Assembly (NCBI GenBank): GCA_910586345.1
Contig: CAJUHC010000001.1
Span: 47,229 to 111,228, forward strand
Reading direction: 5' to 3'
From: an uncultured Christensenella sp.
GTDB lineage: Bacteria; Bacillota; Clostridia; Christensenellales; Borkfalkiaceae
Length of the DNA stretch: 64,000 nucleotides
The notes under the pieces were generated by a model. That model worked only from the letters and a program-made list of their open reading frames with translations, was not told the DNA's origin and searched no databases. Below are positions 26,701-34,373 of the stretch, in pieces. Within the stretch, counting starts at the first letter, position 1; the number at the start of each line of letters is the position of its first letter. Made by a program: the position numbers and the translations under genes.

Positions 26701-27933
26701 ATATAAGGACGAGAAACCCGCCGTCGTTCCGAGGCTCATATTTATTACGTCTACTCCGAGAGTTACGCAGTCTTCGAGCGCGGAAATAATATCCTCGGAT
26801 TTCGCGCCTCCGAGTTCGGGGTCGTCGAAATTATCGGTGAAAACCTTGCAAATCACAAGCTGCGCGTTAGGCGCCGCGCCCTTGAACTCTAAGACGTTTC
26901 CGAGTTCGTCCTTTGCGATTTCGCCGTTTTTGTCAGTGTAAGAATCCGCGTCGCCCGCAACGATACCCGCGACGTGAACGCCGTGCTGGGAATATGCAGG
27001 ATAAACGTCGGTATCCTTGTCCGCATAGTCGTAAGCGAAAGGCACTTTATCGTTGATGTACAATTCGTCCGCGCTTATGGTTTTGCCTTTGCCCGCAGAA
27101 AGTCTTACAGCCGATAAACTTGCGGTGTTGACCGTATATTCTACTTCGTTTTTAGTGATACCGAGTTCGCCGACGGGCATTTTCTGGAACGCGTCGTGAG
27201 TGTAATCGAGCCCCGTATCGAGCACGGCGACGGTCATCCCTTCGCCGTTATATTTGTCGATATAAGCCGACGTATCGTAAATACCTGTCGCATACACGTT
27301 GCTCGGATTGGACTGTCCCAAATCGCTTGCGGTTTTTCCGTCGGACGTCGAGTCGTTAGTATACGTTACGCGTTCTTCGGGATATGCGTACGTTTCGGAG
27401 ACGCTCGCATACTTAACGTTGGGAATACTTTTGATTTTAGAGAGATATTTCGTATTGACTTCAATCGCAACGGCGTTCGTAACGTTCGTATACTGATAAA
27501 CGGTTTTATAATCAACGCCCATCGAAGAAAGAGTATTCAGGAAATTGTTCTGAGACGTTTTTATATTTCTCAGCGCTTTATCTCCCTGATACGAAGACAG
27601 ATACTGCGCAACGCTCTTGCCTTCGGGCAGACTGTCGAGAACGTTATCGTCTTCGAGAGTTACTATAACCGTTCTCGTTGTGTGCTCAACCGTTTTCGAC
27701 GCAACGCTGTCGAGTACGTTAGGCGAAAGGTTCTGAAGAGCGACTTTCGTAAGGTCAACTTTGCCGGTAACGTCCGTAAAATTTACTGTATCGAGTATTT
27801 CCGTATCCGATTTTTTAACGATATCCGCAAAAGCAAGCGCACCGCTCGCCGCAAGGGAAAAAGTCATAACCCCCGTAAGGCAAATGCTCGCCGCGCGTCT
27901 TATTTTCGTTTTTGCCAATGCTTTGAATTTCAT
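20695..27933 (-). CDS. Giant surface subtilase (S8) with PA domain, Ig-like domains and BspA leucine-rich repeats
   Basis: A 2412-residue lactocepin-like protease. Order: signal peptide (1-40); I9 propeptide (about 65-180); catalytic domain with Asp near 238 (VAVLDTGLDYTHD), His near 322 (HGVHVAG) and Ser near 690 (MSGTSMATPN); a PA domain inserted between His and Ser (about 540-630); Fn3-like beta domains (about 780-1200); Ig-like domains (about 1250-1420); some 25 BspA-type leucine-rich repeats such as IGEKAFEDNNNVRVLILP (about 1430-2100); a helical linker; a Big-like domain (about 2285-2370); and a C-terminal helix followed by KRKR. No LPxTG motif is seen, so the helix anchors it. The ATG at 27933 has GGAGG in front. 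A TTG at 27945 overlaps that site and is rejected. It would digest proteins outside the cell and feed the Opp importer. Confidence 0.93.
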   Translation of the reverse strand: MKFKALAKTKIRRAASICLTGVMTFSLAASGALAFADIVKKSDTEILDTVNFTDVTGKVDLTKVALQNLSPNVLDSVASKTVEHTTRTVIVTLEDDNVLDSLPEGKSVAQYLSSYQGDKALRNIKTSQNNFLNTLSSMGVDYKTVYQYTNVTNAVAIEVNTKYLSKIKSIPNVKYASVSETYAYPEERVTYTNDSTSDGKTASDLGQSNPSNVYATGIYDTSAYIDKYNGEGMTVAVLDTGLDYTHDAFQKMPVGELGITKNEVEYTVNTASLSAVRLSAGKGKTISADELYINDKVPFAYDYADKDTDVYPAYSQHGVHVAGIVAGDADSYTDKNGEIAKDELGNVLEFKGAAPNAQLVICKVFTDNFDDPELGGAKSEDIISALEDCVTLGVDVINMSLGTTAGFSSLYIEGDDEGIALAEVYETIKEAGISLMCAASNDFSSGYGSAFGTNLASNPDSGTVGSPSTFNGALSVASINGQLSPFMLSNPQTGDQSVIYYTESSDANAVKFDFNKQMLYDEKTQTYKQSETFKYVVVPNIGQTADYTSTIKAELANKQEGEKVIAVIKRGGNTFKDKVEIARNMGADAAIIYNNVAGTIGMTLGDLDDPIPAVSISLDAGNALVNRYENGRKLITGRIEINRSYNAGPFMNDYSSWGTTSDLKIKPEITAHGGEITSAVSGGYDEMSGTSMATPNLAGFAALLRGKLKKEHPDWNAQLLNQRVNQIIMSTAITVYDQEGLACSPRKQGAGLATLDNVFSTKAYLYTVESETEYTIGGVHKDRFFVEDGRPKFELGDDPAKNGVYNISFYVKNEFGSDKLNFKAETIFMTEQLSPDGFSVAEKAKYLNGIPAEWTVDGKKINEGDTISVDAGASVKIQVKLTLSSEEKEYLDNTFKNGMYVEGFAKLISQDKSVQCDLTLPFMGFYGDWKSAPMLDYNAFEIADFQKDPSYTDETRPKEQVWATQAYASYYNNEYTVPLGAFTYLQDEDADQIYVEEEHTAISCYNVYNGEDANNNYMTTTAIKALYTGLLRNAELVTYDVYDENTGELIMKDRLYRISKAYAGGGGTVPANVKLELSPEELGLSNNGKYRINFRFYFDAEEEGLAVEKENEFSMTFYVDYEAPILVGSRIRYYDYKENNKEKQKVYLDLDVYDNHYAQAVLLCYSDIEYSAGETVDSTNLYLATEYITPVYNANKNGTTTVSIEITDFYEKYQNRLYVQLDDYALNHSVYSISFSSSKNSQLPETFEIAGPTEVTIGVNETYKIALDYEGNANLSNFTWSAAPQRVVKVNNGEIFGASEGTATVTVSNPVSGVRRTVTVKVVKKDVSLALPSISFGVIENSDKNLVKAFGTVDVNAGKNIKLEIKTDPWYYPYTLNLKWKSSNTEVATVDQKGNVQTLEKRGTARIEATLIDSDGKEMPAYTASVTLSVQDPFRVSNNTLIEYNGLGGKDGVLEIPDDKNIINIGEKAFEDNNNVRVLILPETVRQINEKAFLNCKSLEEVYFISREKQEPANSDLSLILSDAFKGCTSLRKFDLTNCKTITVASRAFMNCTALEEVVAMENIGTMNDYAFAGCTSLKNADITGMHNSGYGVFMDCSSLASVKTAYYSSIGEAIFKGCGALKEAVINSHVVSEEAFAGCVGLKKVTFGVSVDGIRVADDYTVGASAFAGCTSLEEADFNGKRIISLGDSAFAGCTKLSNIDLTAVEKFGIKVFENTLIDYDGDVYLGAHYNGTVLVKAPSQITSSFGVREGTTEIAPYAFADSRFESSFILVLPASVKKIGEYAFARSTAEYIDISEGLTEISAYAFAQSALREITIPSGVTEIGRGAFANCAGLASISFVGTRNQNNYLNLGGNAFMNCTALESVSLPELAADGDGRVLLAEYVFAGCSSLKNINIKNVTVIGASAFEACVSLETADLKNVTVIGAGAFKDSAKLSNVSGLGKVTDIGDYAFKDTALGSADITGLKNLGEFAFYGTNVSSVKIPAGLTSFGGGAFANTKNLKAFEVDAGNTEFFAEDGILYRLISGTKDKGTYELCAYPMTKLSSLSNGVRNYSVKEGTVSIGAYAFTELVKGAINEIKLPYSLKTIGNGAFYKSGISSYVFESIEAPVLLTDVNAETNAMFEAGYTMLYINFEDEFAKYAPSAIGGGGEKAKLKISYPTNGTGYDNYVYSNYFGTKVLLGELMNDTTRGLKTVIEELPSAEEVASWTSLNKNDENIAMVTAFSEKVKEAHAVYNTIKSEKQLEYLGADNVSKLFEIEKELKAVKAYFGIKVNISSISLAEDSAHKTEYKAGETFDMTGLKIIVNYDDYSSETADMSQVKLVSGYDGPLAPENIYVRVQYQNKLLQIRIVVTAENTDTNHEEPPEKTGCNGCSSETILGGAGSAAVALGIVSVIIAVSAIVKRKRNTDGN

Positions 27934-27958
27934 TCTGTCCTCCAAATTTATAACCGCG

Positions 27959-27987
27959 AAAAGGGCAACGGATTACTTGCCCTTTTT
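27959..27987 (-). terminator. Hairpin between GLUG lipoprotein and subtilase genes
   Basis: AAAAGGGCAA pairs with TTGCCCTTTTT across 8 bases. On the minus strand only a short TTTT follows, so it may be a partial terminator within one long transcript. Confidence 0.55.
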
Positions 27988-27992
27988 GTATA

Positions 27993-30900
27993 CTAATTTT
28001 TTCTGCTGAACGTATATTCGGCGCCGTCGCTGTTTACGGTGAGCGTATCGTTATCCCTATCGTATACGAAAGTATAATTCTTTCCTTTATAGGTAAACGA
28101 GCCCGTCAGCCAACCGTCGTTAAGAGTGTATTTTACGGAATCTTTACCGCCGTTTACGAAAACATTGCCGTCGGTTTCCATACAATCTGCCGAGCCTTCG
28201 ACGTCGTATCTTCCGAGACCGTCGAATTTTAACGAAGACAGCGTTTCGTCGCCGCCCGTCCAGGTACCTTTCAAATCGTCGTACAGACAGAAAATCACGT
28301 TGTTTATTAAAATTCCCTGAGCGTTGGAATAGAATACGCCCGTAAGCGTTTTATTCGTCTTATCGTAAACGAGAGTTCCCCACTCCGTATAATAGTAGTA
28401 AAGTTTAACGGTAACGGTTCCGTCGGCTGCGGTTTCCGAAGAATAGTCCACTTCCAACTCTTTACCTATAGCGTATTTTACGGAAGCTTTACCGTAGCCG
28501 TTTAAGCCTATACCGCGGAACGTGACTTCTATAGGTTCGTTGCGCACAGGACGTCCTGCGAAACTCCAGGTTCCGACGAAGCTGTTTTCTTTATAGAAAG
28601 TTTCGCCGTTTACCGAAAGGAAGTTATCGGAGAACGAAACCTCCGTATTTTTACCGTCGAGCGTAAGCGTTTCGCCGTTTAAAGTATAAGTTCCGTTATC
28701 GGAAGCGAGAATTACCTCTTTACCCGACGCGTCGTAATCGTAATATTTATAAGTCCAGTTGCCGGCGCCGTCGAACTCGTATCGTCCGATTGCTCCCGCC
28801 GAACTTTCCCAAACGCCCTTGAAGTTATCGTAAACCGAAACGCCGATTGCGTTGAACGATGTTATTATACCGTTCTCTACCGTGCAGGGTCTGCTTGCTC
28901 CCGAAGTTCCGTATTTAACTTCCACTTCGTAATCTGAACCGTTTTCCGTTACGGTGAAAGTAAAGTTGGTAATAACGCCGTTATTGAGTTTTTCGAATCC
29001 CGTTCCGTCTGCGTTGAACGTATATTCGTTGTTCCGCGCATCGTAATAAACGCCGTAACGGAATCCGTCGAATTTTTTCAGCGCTAAAAGCGGTGCGCTC
29101 TGTTTATATACTTCGTAATCGTAAATCGACATTACTCCGCCGTTTACGTTCGCTTTAAAGGTGTAGAAATCGTATTCCTCGTCTACGAGTATGGCAAGGA
29201 ACGTGTTATACAATATAATATAGTCGCCGTTATAAACGTAAGTGGATATAACGTTGAGCGCGCCGTCGCGGTAATACAGGTATCCGTCGTCGGTAAGTTC
29301 GATATAGCCTTCTTTACCCTGCAAGTAATAAGTTCCGGAAACAGAAGAATAATCCGCATAGTCTGCGTAAATAGTTATATCGTCCGTCGGAATATATCCG
29401 AAAGGCACCTTTACTGTAAGTTCTTTATCGAAATAGTAACCGTAAGTGCGGTTTCCCGTTCCGATAAATTCGGGGATTCCGGAAGGCACGGTCTGGTCGA
29501 GCGTAGCCGAATAATACGAATACCAGTGACCCATAGATGCGTAATAGCTGTCTATTTCCCATTCGTGAACAGTATCGTCACCGATTTTAACGGTAACCGT
29601 AAAAACTTTCTTCGCACTGTCTTTGTTGATTTGAGGCAGTCCGTCGCCGTTGAATTTCCAATCGGCTTCGGACCAGCCGAGCGAAGCTTTAATGAAACCG
29701 TCGCTTATTGACAAATCGGTACCCTGAGTGAAATAACAATCCTTCACGAGTGTGCCGACGGTATAAATAAATTCCGTACCGTCCTTGTCCGAACCCGCTA
29801 CTATTCCGCCCGTTTCTTCGTACTTGGACTGCGTTGCGTAAGCCTCTACGGTGCCCGTAAAGAAACAATTCGAAATCGCGCAACCGTATTCCGCGTAAGC
29901 GGCTATACCGCCGGCATATGCGTAAGAAAAGAATTCGTTGCCAGTAATCTCGGGAATCGCGTTATCAGCCTCGATATTGCCCGTAGCGTAACAGTTTTTA
30001 ATAGAACTGTAAGAGCTTACCTGACCCGCTATTCCGCCGGCGCGCATTACGCCGTATATATCGCCCGTAGCGAAGCAGTTGAGAATGGAAGCGGTAAGAC
30101 GTTCTTCCGCAGTATACAGGAATCCCGCAATTCCGCCCGCGGCGTATATGTTGCCCGAAAGCGCGCTGATTTCAACGTCCGTCGAACAGGACTGCACGGA
30201 AGCCGTAAGCCTTTCTTCGTCCGCGTTGAAAGATTCGATTGCCCCTACGATTCCGCCCGCGAAACTCGTTTCGTCTGAACCCTGTATTTTTATTACGCCC
30301 TCTGCGGAGCAGTTCTGGATATTTACGCCCCTTGCGTAGCCCGCGAACGAACCCGCGAACACGTTGTCTTCCATACCTTCGATAGTGATTACGAAATCTT
30401 TAAGATTGAGATTGTAAATTCCTGCGTTGAAAGCAAAGCCGAAAAGCCCCACGTAAGGCAGTTTGATTTCGCCGAATTCGGACTGCTCTATCAAAGAGTT
30501 GGACATCGTATAATTTTTTATGGTATGACCGTTACCGTCGAAAATTCCCGCGAATATGGAAAGCTGGGTTAAAGTATTTCCGATTACGTGAAGAGTTTCG
30601 CCTTCCATATCTATATCGTTTTCGAGACTGTAATAAGCGGTCTGATAAAACCCCGAAGTATTCCATTCCGATTCTATAAAGTCGGACATAACGTAGAGGT
30701 CTACGGGTTCCCTGATAAGGAACGGTTCGTCTTTCGTTCCTTTTCCGCCGTCCTTTCTGCCCGCAAATGAATTTGGAGCTAAGTCGGTAGGCAATCCTTC
30801 TACCGTTACTTTCGTATCGCCCGCAACGCCGAAGCTGTAAACGCCGTCGGCGTCGGCGGTTACGACCGAAGTATCGGCCATTACGGTATACTCGACCGAT

Positions 30901-31415
30901 TTACCGTAGTAAACGCTGGTTCTTATCCTGAAACTTATTTTTTCTCCCGAAGCGACTTCAGCCGTTTCGAGCTTGTTTCCTTCCGTATCGAGATATTCGA
31001 AGAAGTCGTTGACGTAAGTGTACTCGTTGCCGTCTTCGTCCTTTTCCTTATATTCTTTACTGAATTCGACCGTATAGACATTCGAAAAGTAAACTCCCGT
31101 TATCTCCACGGTCGTATCGCCTTTCATTTTAAATTTATAAACGCCGTCCCCGCCGGGAAGAAGCTGTCCGCCGTTTACGTTAACGATAGGCGCGCCCTCG
31201 GCGCCCTCGGCAATTATAAGCTTAAAACTGATTTCCGTTCCGTTAACGACGGACGCTCCGTTTTTGGCTTCTCCTTCGACGGTAACGCACTCGTCGTGTA
31301 TATAAGTTAACGTATAGCGTTCCTTATCCGTCTGGCAAGCAACCGCCGTCGCAATGCACGCAAAACAAATAATCGCAAGAACAGCTATTAAAATTTTCTT
31401 TAACGATTTTTCCAT
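27993..31415 (-). CDS. Large GLUG-repeat surface lipoprotein
   Basis: A 1140-residue lipoprotein with lipobox ATAVAC (Cys26). Two Ig-like segments occupy about 30-220. A beta-helix with GLUG-type turns follows (about 230-600), for example GIFDGNGHTIKNY, VGLFGFAFN, AGGIVGAIES, AGGIAGFLYT and AGGIAGQVSS. The C-terminal half contains several related beta units that open with a WxG or FKGVWES-like motif and contain YxFDGxGxW (about 860-1135), like lipocalin-type repeat domains of gut Firmicutes. GLUG proteins are commonly adhesins. The frame runs 28 codons further upstream, but the ATG at 31415 has AAAGGTG and a signal peptide. It has its own promoter and is upstream of the subtilase. Confidence 0.85.
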   Translation of the reverse strand: MEKSLKKILIAVLAIICFACIATAVACQTDKERYTLTYIHDECVTVEGEAKNGASVVNGTEISFKLIIAEGAEGAPIVNVNGGQLLPGGDGVYKFKMKGDTTVEITGVYFSNVYTVEFSKEYKEKDEDGNEYTYVNDFFEYLDTEGNKLETAEVASGEKISFRIRTSVYYGKSVEYTVMADTSVVTADADGVYSFGVAGDTKVTVEGLPTDLAPNSFAGRKDGGKGTKDEPFLIREPVDLYVMSDFIESEWNTSGFYQTAYYSLENDIDMEGETLHVIGNTLTQLSIFAGIFDGNGHTIKNYTMSNSLIEQSEFGEIKLPYVGLFGFAFNAGIYNLNLKDFVITIEGMEDNVFAGSFAGYARGVNIQNCSAEGVIKIQGSDETSFAGGIVGAIESFNADEERLTASVQSCSTDVEISALSGNIYAAGGIAGFLYTAEERLTASILNCFATGDIYGVMRAGGIAGQVSSYSSIKNCYATGNIEADNAIPEITGNEFFSYAYAGGIAAYAEYGCAISNCFFTGTVEAYATQSKYEETGGIVAGSDKDGTEFIYTVGTLVKDCYFTQGTDLSISDGFIKASLGWSEADWKFNGDGLPQINKDSAKKVFTVTVKIGDDTVHEWEIDSYYASMGHWYSYYSATLDQTVPSGIPEFIGTGNRTYGYYFDKELTVKVPFGYIPTDDITIYADYADYSSVSGTYYLQGKEGYIELTDDGYLYYRDGALNVISTYVYNGDYIILYNTFLAILVDEEYDFYTFKANVNGGVMSIYDYEVYKQSAPLLALKKFDGFRYGVYYDARNNEYTFNADGTGFEKLNNGVITNFTFTVTENGSDYEVEVKYGTSGASRPCTVENGIITSFNAIGVSVYDNFKGVWESSAGAIGRYEFDGAGNWTYKYYDYDASGKEVILASDNGTYTLNGETLTLDGKNTEVSFSDNFLSVNGETFYKENSFVGTWSFAGRPVRNEPIEVTFRGIGLNGYGKASVKYAIGKELEVDYSSETAADGTVTVKLYYYYTEWGTLVYDKTNKTLTGVFYSNAQGILINNVIFCLYDDLKGTWTGGDETLSSLKFDGLGRYDVEGSADCMETDGNVFVNGGKDSVKYTLNDGWLTGSFTYKGKNYTFVYDRDNDTLTVNSDGAEYTFSRKN

Positions 31416-31470
31416 AAAATTTTCACCTTTTGAAGCAGCCCGAAAAGACGGCATTATGTTATTCCGTCCT

Positions 31471-31499
31471 ATTATACAATAGACCGAATAAAAATTCAA
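31471..31499 (-). promoter_or_regulatory. Sigma-A promoter of the GLUG lipoprotein
   Basis: On the minus strand TTGAAT, 17 bases, then perfect TATAAT (ATTATA at 31471). The start codon lies about 55 bases downstream. Confidence 0.65.
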
Positions 31500-31768
31500 G
31501 CAATTTACACGGACTTTTATGTGAAATAATATAACGGATATTTTTATTTATTTTAATTTTCGCTTATATCACCGCTAATTTACTATTTATGTAAATAAGC
31601 GGGCGATTTTCGCCTTATTTTCCATAATTTGCGCATTATTAAATTTATAATACGCGCCGTAACTCGCTTGAATATTAATATCCTAAATTTATAAATTATA
31701 CATTTTATATGCATAAACCGCTTCTTTCCGAAACACAAACAAATAGTTATCCGCTGCGGTTCGTTTAT
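31500..31768. other. AT-rich intergenic stretch, no gene seen
   Basis: Between two divergent promoters. Very AT-rich, no convincing open frame with a ribosome site, and no strong hairpin recognised. Confidence 0.6.
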
Positions 31769-31797
31769 TTGACATTTTATGCATATATGCGTATAAT
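31769..31797 (+). promoter_or_regulatory. Consensus promoter giving a leaderless yitT mRNA
   Basis: Perfect TTGACA and perfect TATAAT separated by exactly 17 bases. The ATG at 31807 lies 9 bases after the -10 box, leaving a 5' leader of about 0-3 bases and no ribosome-binding site. Confidence 0.85.
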
Positions 31798-31806
31798 ATA
31801 TTTAAG

Positions 31807-32733
31807 ATGACAAAGGCGAAACTGAAAACATATTTAATACGATACGCCGTAATAACGTTGGGCTGTATCATATTTTCGATTGGCGTATCGCTCTTTCTTG
31901 ACACGAACAATATCGCGTCGGGAGGCGTAACAGGTATCGCCATCATTATAAATTACGCAATAGAACAGGCTTTTGGAGGAAACGTTCCGACAATCGTACA
32001 TACGATACTGAATACCGGAACTCTTATAATCATTATAAATATCCCGCTCTTTATATTGGGCGCAATATTCTTCGGAAAAAAGTTTATTTTATCCACTATG
32101 TATTCGACGATTGTGTCTTCCTTGTTTATAGAACTCTGGAACATTACAATCGTTGAAAAAATAAAAATCACCAAAGACCCTCTTCTCGCAGGAATTTTCG
32201 GCGGAGCGCTGTTCGGGCTCGGGCTAGGGCTTATTTTCAGAATGGGAAGCACCACGGGCGGTACGGATATTATAGTCAAGATTCTGAGAAAGAAGTTCCG
32301 TTATATCAAAACGGGCATAATTTCAATGTGCATCGATATAGTAATCATAGGAATTTCCGCAATCGTTTTCAAAGATTTCGACTTGACTTTATATACTATA
32401 ATATCTATCGTCGTAATGACGGCGGCTTTCGACTGGGTGCTTTACGGCGGAAATTCGGCAAAACTCGTCTACATCATTACTACGGAAGATAAAGCCGAGG
32501 AAATCAGCGGGAAAATACTCAAAGAACTCGACGTCGGCGCGACCTTCGTCGACGGAGAAGGCGCTTACACGGGCAAAGACAAACGGATTATACTCTGCGC
32601 GATAAAAAGTTTTCTTTATCCTAAACTCAGAGACGTTGTACGCGAAGCAGACCCGAAAGCGTTTACGATAGTTACCTCGGCAAAAGAGATATACGGCGAA
32701 GGATACAAAGACCCGCACGACGAAGACCTTTAA
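31807..32733 (+). CDS. YitT family membrane protein
   Basis: A 308-residue protein of the YitT/DUF161 plus DUF2179 family. The N-terminal two thirds carry five to six transmembrane helices (LGCIIFSIGVSLFLDTNNIASGG, split at residue 20 and 40, and the family hallmark GSTTGGTDI near 155). The C-terminal cytoplasmic DUF2179 domain contains VDGEGAYTGKDK and DPKAFTIVTSAKEIYGEG. Family members are common in Firmicutes, with no settled transport substrate. The first Met fits family alignments, so the missing ribosome site is real. Confidence 0.93.
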   Translation: MTKAKLKTYLIRYAVITLGCIIFSIGVSLFLDTNNIASGGVTGIAIIINYAIEQAFGGNVPTIVHTILNTGTLIIIINIPLFILGAIFFGKKFILSTMYSTIVSSLFIELWNITIVEKIKITKDPLLAGIFGGALFGLGLGLIFRMGSTTGGTDIIVKILRKKFRYIKTGIISMCIDIVIIGISAIVFKDFDLTLYTIISIVVMTAAFDWVLYGGNSAKLVYIITTEDKAEEISGKILKELDVGATFVDGEGAYTGKDKRIILCAIKSFLYPKLRDVVREADPKAFTIVTSAKEIYGEGYKDPHDEDL

Positions 32734-32739
32734 TAAAAG

Positions 32740-32771
32740 AACGGCTCGGACGAAATAAAGTCCGAGCCGTT
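32740..32771. terminator. Bidirectional terminator between yitT and the SGNH hydrolase
   Basis: AACGGCTCGGAC and GTCCGAGCCGTT form a 12-bp stem with an 8-base loop between two convergent genes. Confidence 0.9.
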
Positions 32772-32776
32772 TATAT

Positions 32777-33385
32777 TCAAAGAAGATGTTTTCTTATAGC
32801 TTTTATCGCAGTATCGGCGATAAGTCTCGAACCGCGGTGCGTCGGATGAACCCCGTCCGCTGAATACTCCTTATAATGTATCCTTTCCGCAACGCCGTTG
32901 AACATTTCGTCGTAAGCAACGAATTCGTCCGCGAGTTCGCCGGCTACTCTATCGAGAATTTTAAGCTCCTCGTCGAAAAACTTTCTCATTCTCAGTTTAT
33001 CCGGCGCAGGAAGCAGAAACGGCTCGAGAAATATTACTACTATTCCCGCCTCTTTTATGCTTGTAATGAGCGTTTTCAAATCATTTTCGAATTTTACCAA
33101 ATCGAGATTTTTACCGTCTCTGAACTTATGGATAACTTCGTTTATACCCGCCATTATTACGACCGCGTCGGGTTCGAGTTCGATTACGTCGCGCCGAACG
33201 CGCGCAAGCAAATCGCAGACCTCTTCTCCCGCAATACCTTTGTTTACAAGTTCTATATCCGTATCGGGATAAATAGGTCTGAGCTTGTCCGCAAGAATTT
33301 TCACGTAACCGTCCCCGAGAGAAGTTTCGTTGTTTCTGTCGCGTCCGCCGTCCGTTATGGAATCTCCTAAAAATACAATTTTCAT
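32777..33385 (-). CDS. SGNH/GDSL-type hydrolase
   Basis: A 202-residue cytoplasmic esterase-type enzyme. Block I is GDSITDGG with the nucleophile Ser, block III is MAGINE with the oxyanion Asn, and block V is DGVHPTHRG with the Asp and His. Such small SGNH enzymes remove acyl or acetyl groups, often from sugars. The natural substrate here is unknown. The ATG at 33385 follows AGGGACG. The frame open upstream (16 codons) lacks a ribosome site. Confidence 0.9.
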   Translation of the reverse strand: MKIVFLGDSITDGGRDRNNETSLGDGYVKILADKLRPIYPDTDIELVNKGIAGEEVCDLLARVRRDVIELEPDAVVIMAGINEVIHKFRDGKNLDLVKFENDLKTLITSIKEAGIVVIFLEPFLLPAPDKLRMRKFFDEELKILDRVAGELADEFVAYDEMFNGVAERIHYKEYSADGVHPTHRGSRLIADTAIKAIRKHLL

Positions 33386-33476
33386 TTTTTCGTCCCTTTT
33401 TAATATTATACCGCAAAAACGCATTTTAAGCAAGTGCGAATAATAAATTATTTTTTAAAAAGCGTGAAATAATGCT

Positions 33477-33505
33477 TTGACAAACGAATAATAATATGAT
33501 ATAGT
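33477..33505 (+). promoter_or_regulatory. Promoter of the disrupted tRNA-Ser locus
   Basis: TTGACA (33477), 17 bases, TATAGT (33500). Transcription should start about 7 bases before the tRNA 5' half at 33519 and can run on through the intact tRNA-Ser at 33723. Confidence 0.75.
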
Positions 33506-33518
33506 TATTTAGCTTTAA

Positions 33519-33558
33519 GCGGACGTACCCAAGTGGCTCAAGGGGCTCCCCTGCTAAG
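33519..33558 (+). pseudogene. tRNA-Ser(GCU), 5' half, severed in the anticodon loop
   Basis: Acceptor strand GCGGACG, U8-A9, D-arm CCC...GGG, anticodon stem CTCCC and loop CTGCTAA, after which homology to tRNA stops. The missing 3' half, with the matching GGGAG strand, lies at 34798-34856. Six of seven acceptor pairs still match between the halves (one C-A mismatch). Confidence 0.85.
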
Positions 33559-33670
33559 AGAAACTTGTGGTTAATCGGGGAATAGCACAAGTTGAAATGT
33601 TTTGCAACATTTTGAAATGAATTGAAAGGTTATTTTGGTGTTCCCCTAAAAGACAGAAAATATAGCAAAT

Positions 33671-33722
33671 CGTTGCAAACCGTTGCAATGTGTTTCAATT
33701 TAATAGACAATTTATAGACAAT
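33671..33722 (+). repeat. Left arm-type repeats of the integrated element
   Basis: CGTTGCAA occurs twice at 10-base spacing (33671, 33681) and TAGACAAT twice at 11-base spacing (33704, 33715). The block TAGACAATTTATAGACAATG is repeated exactly at 34695. One-helical-turn spacing is typical of integrase arm sites. Confidence 0.5.
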
Positions 33723-33813
33723 GTGGAAGTACCCAAGCGGCTCAAGGGGACGCCCTGCTAAGGCGTTAGCACGGATTTCCGTGGCGAGGGTTCAAATCCC
33801 TCCTTCCACGCCA
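33723..33813 (+). tRNA. tRNA-Ser(GCU), intact
   Basis: Class II tRNA of 91 bases including an encoded CCA. Acceptor GTGGAAG/CTTCCAC, D-arm CCC...GGG, anticodon stem ACGCC/GGCGT with loop CTGCTAA (anticodon GCT), a long variable arm with CACGG/CCGTG, T-arm GAGGG-TTCAAAT-CCCTC and discriminator G. It reads AGC/AGU codons. It lies inside the element that split another tRNA-Ser(GCU), right after an arm-type repeat, and has no promoter of its own that I can see. Confidence 0.96.
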
Positions 33814-33845
33814 AACGCCCAAGCTCTTAATGAGCTTGGGCGTTT
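33813..33845. terminator. Terminator after tRNA-Ser, shared with hicB
   Basis: AAACGCCCAAGCTC and GAGCTTGGGCGTTT form a 14-bp stem with a 5-base loop. It can also end the convergent hicAB transcript. Confidence 0.85.
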
Positions 33846-33862
33846 AATTTGTTTTTTACTTG

Positions 33863-34336
33863 TTAAACTGCGCTTCCGTCTGCGTAAAAGATACGCCAAT
33901 CAAAATCAAGAAGTAAGCCGATCCTCTTTGCCATATCGGGCGAAGGTGTTTTTTTACCGCTGATTATATAGGTAAAGTATGAACGGTCGACGCCTAAAAT
34001 TTGGGCTGCTTGACTTTTGTTTAGTTGTCTCTTTGTAAGTCCGTTTTCAACCTCTACCGCCGCACGGAATTTAACCGCATCCTCGCTTTCGTAAGGTTCG
34101 GCTTTTACAAGGCTTACAAAGTCTCCTTTGTCAGTTACTTTTATTGAAGTCATTTCGCTGGGTGCATTAAGCTGTTCTTCGCCATCGGAATATACGAAAA
34201 GCGCATCTCCCGCCATTGCGTACGCTTCTTCCAAAGTTTCGCCTTCGGTTAAGCATCCCGGCAAATCGGGGAACTCTACCCAATAACCGCCTTCTTCAGC
34301 TTTGTGAAATAATGCAGGATAAATTATATCTTTCAT
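33863..34336 (-). CDS. hicB: HicB-type antitoxin with C-terminal HTH
   Basis: A 157-residue antitoxin. The N-terminal HicB fold reads YPALFHKAEEGGYWVEFPDL then PGCLTEGETLEEAYAMA. The C-terminal part is a helix-turn-helix (KSQAAQILGVDRSYFTYIISGKK split at 110-132) that would bind the operator at 34608-34624. It lies 37 bases downstream of hicA with AAGGAG at its start. It neutralises HicA and represses the operon. Confidence 0.9.
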   Translation of the reverse strand: MKDIIYPALFHKAEEGGYWVEFPDLPGCLTEGETLEEAYAMAGDALFVYSDGEEQLNAPSEMTSIKVTDKGDFVSLVKAEPYESEDAVKFRAAVEVENGLTKRQLNKSQAAQILGVDRSYFTYIISGKKTPSPDMAKRIGLLLDFDWRIFYADGSAV

Positions 34337-34373
34337 AATGTTATCTCCTTATTTATTCTGTGCAGGGCGGTGC

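Noticed and set aside
27934..27945. TTG start of the subtilase four codons upstream
   Set aside because: That codon overlaps the GGAGG ribosome site of the ATG at 27933.
27196..27996. Long plus-strand frames opposite the subtilase gene (several over 150 codons)
   Set aside because: Antisense frames are common here because of codon bias. They lack ribosome sites and family resemblance.
33721..33963. Plus-strand reading frame of 80 codons over the intact tRNA-Ser
   Set aside because: It is read through a tRNA gene, a terminator and the end of hicB in antisense.
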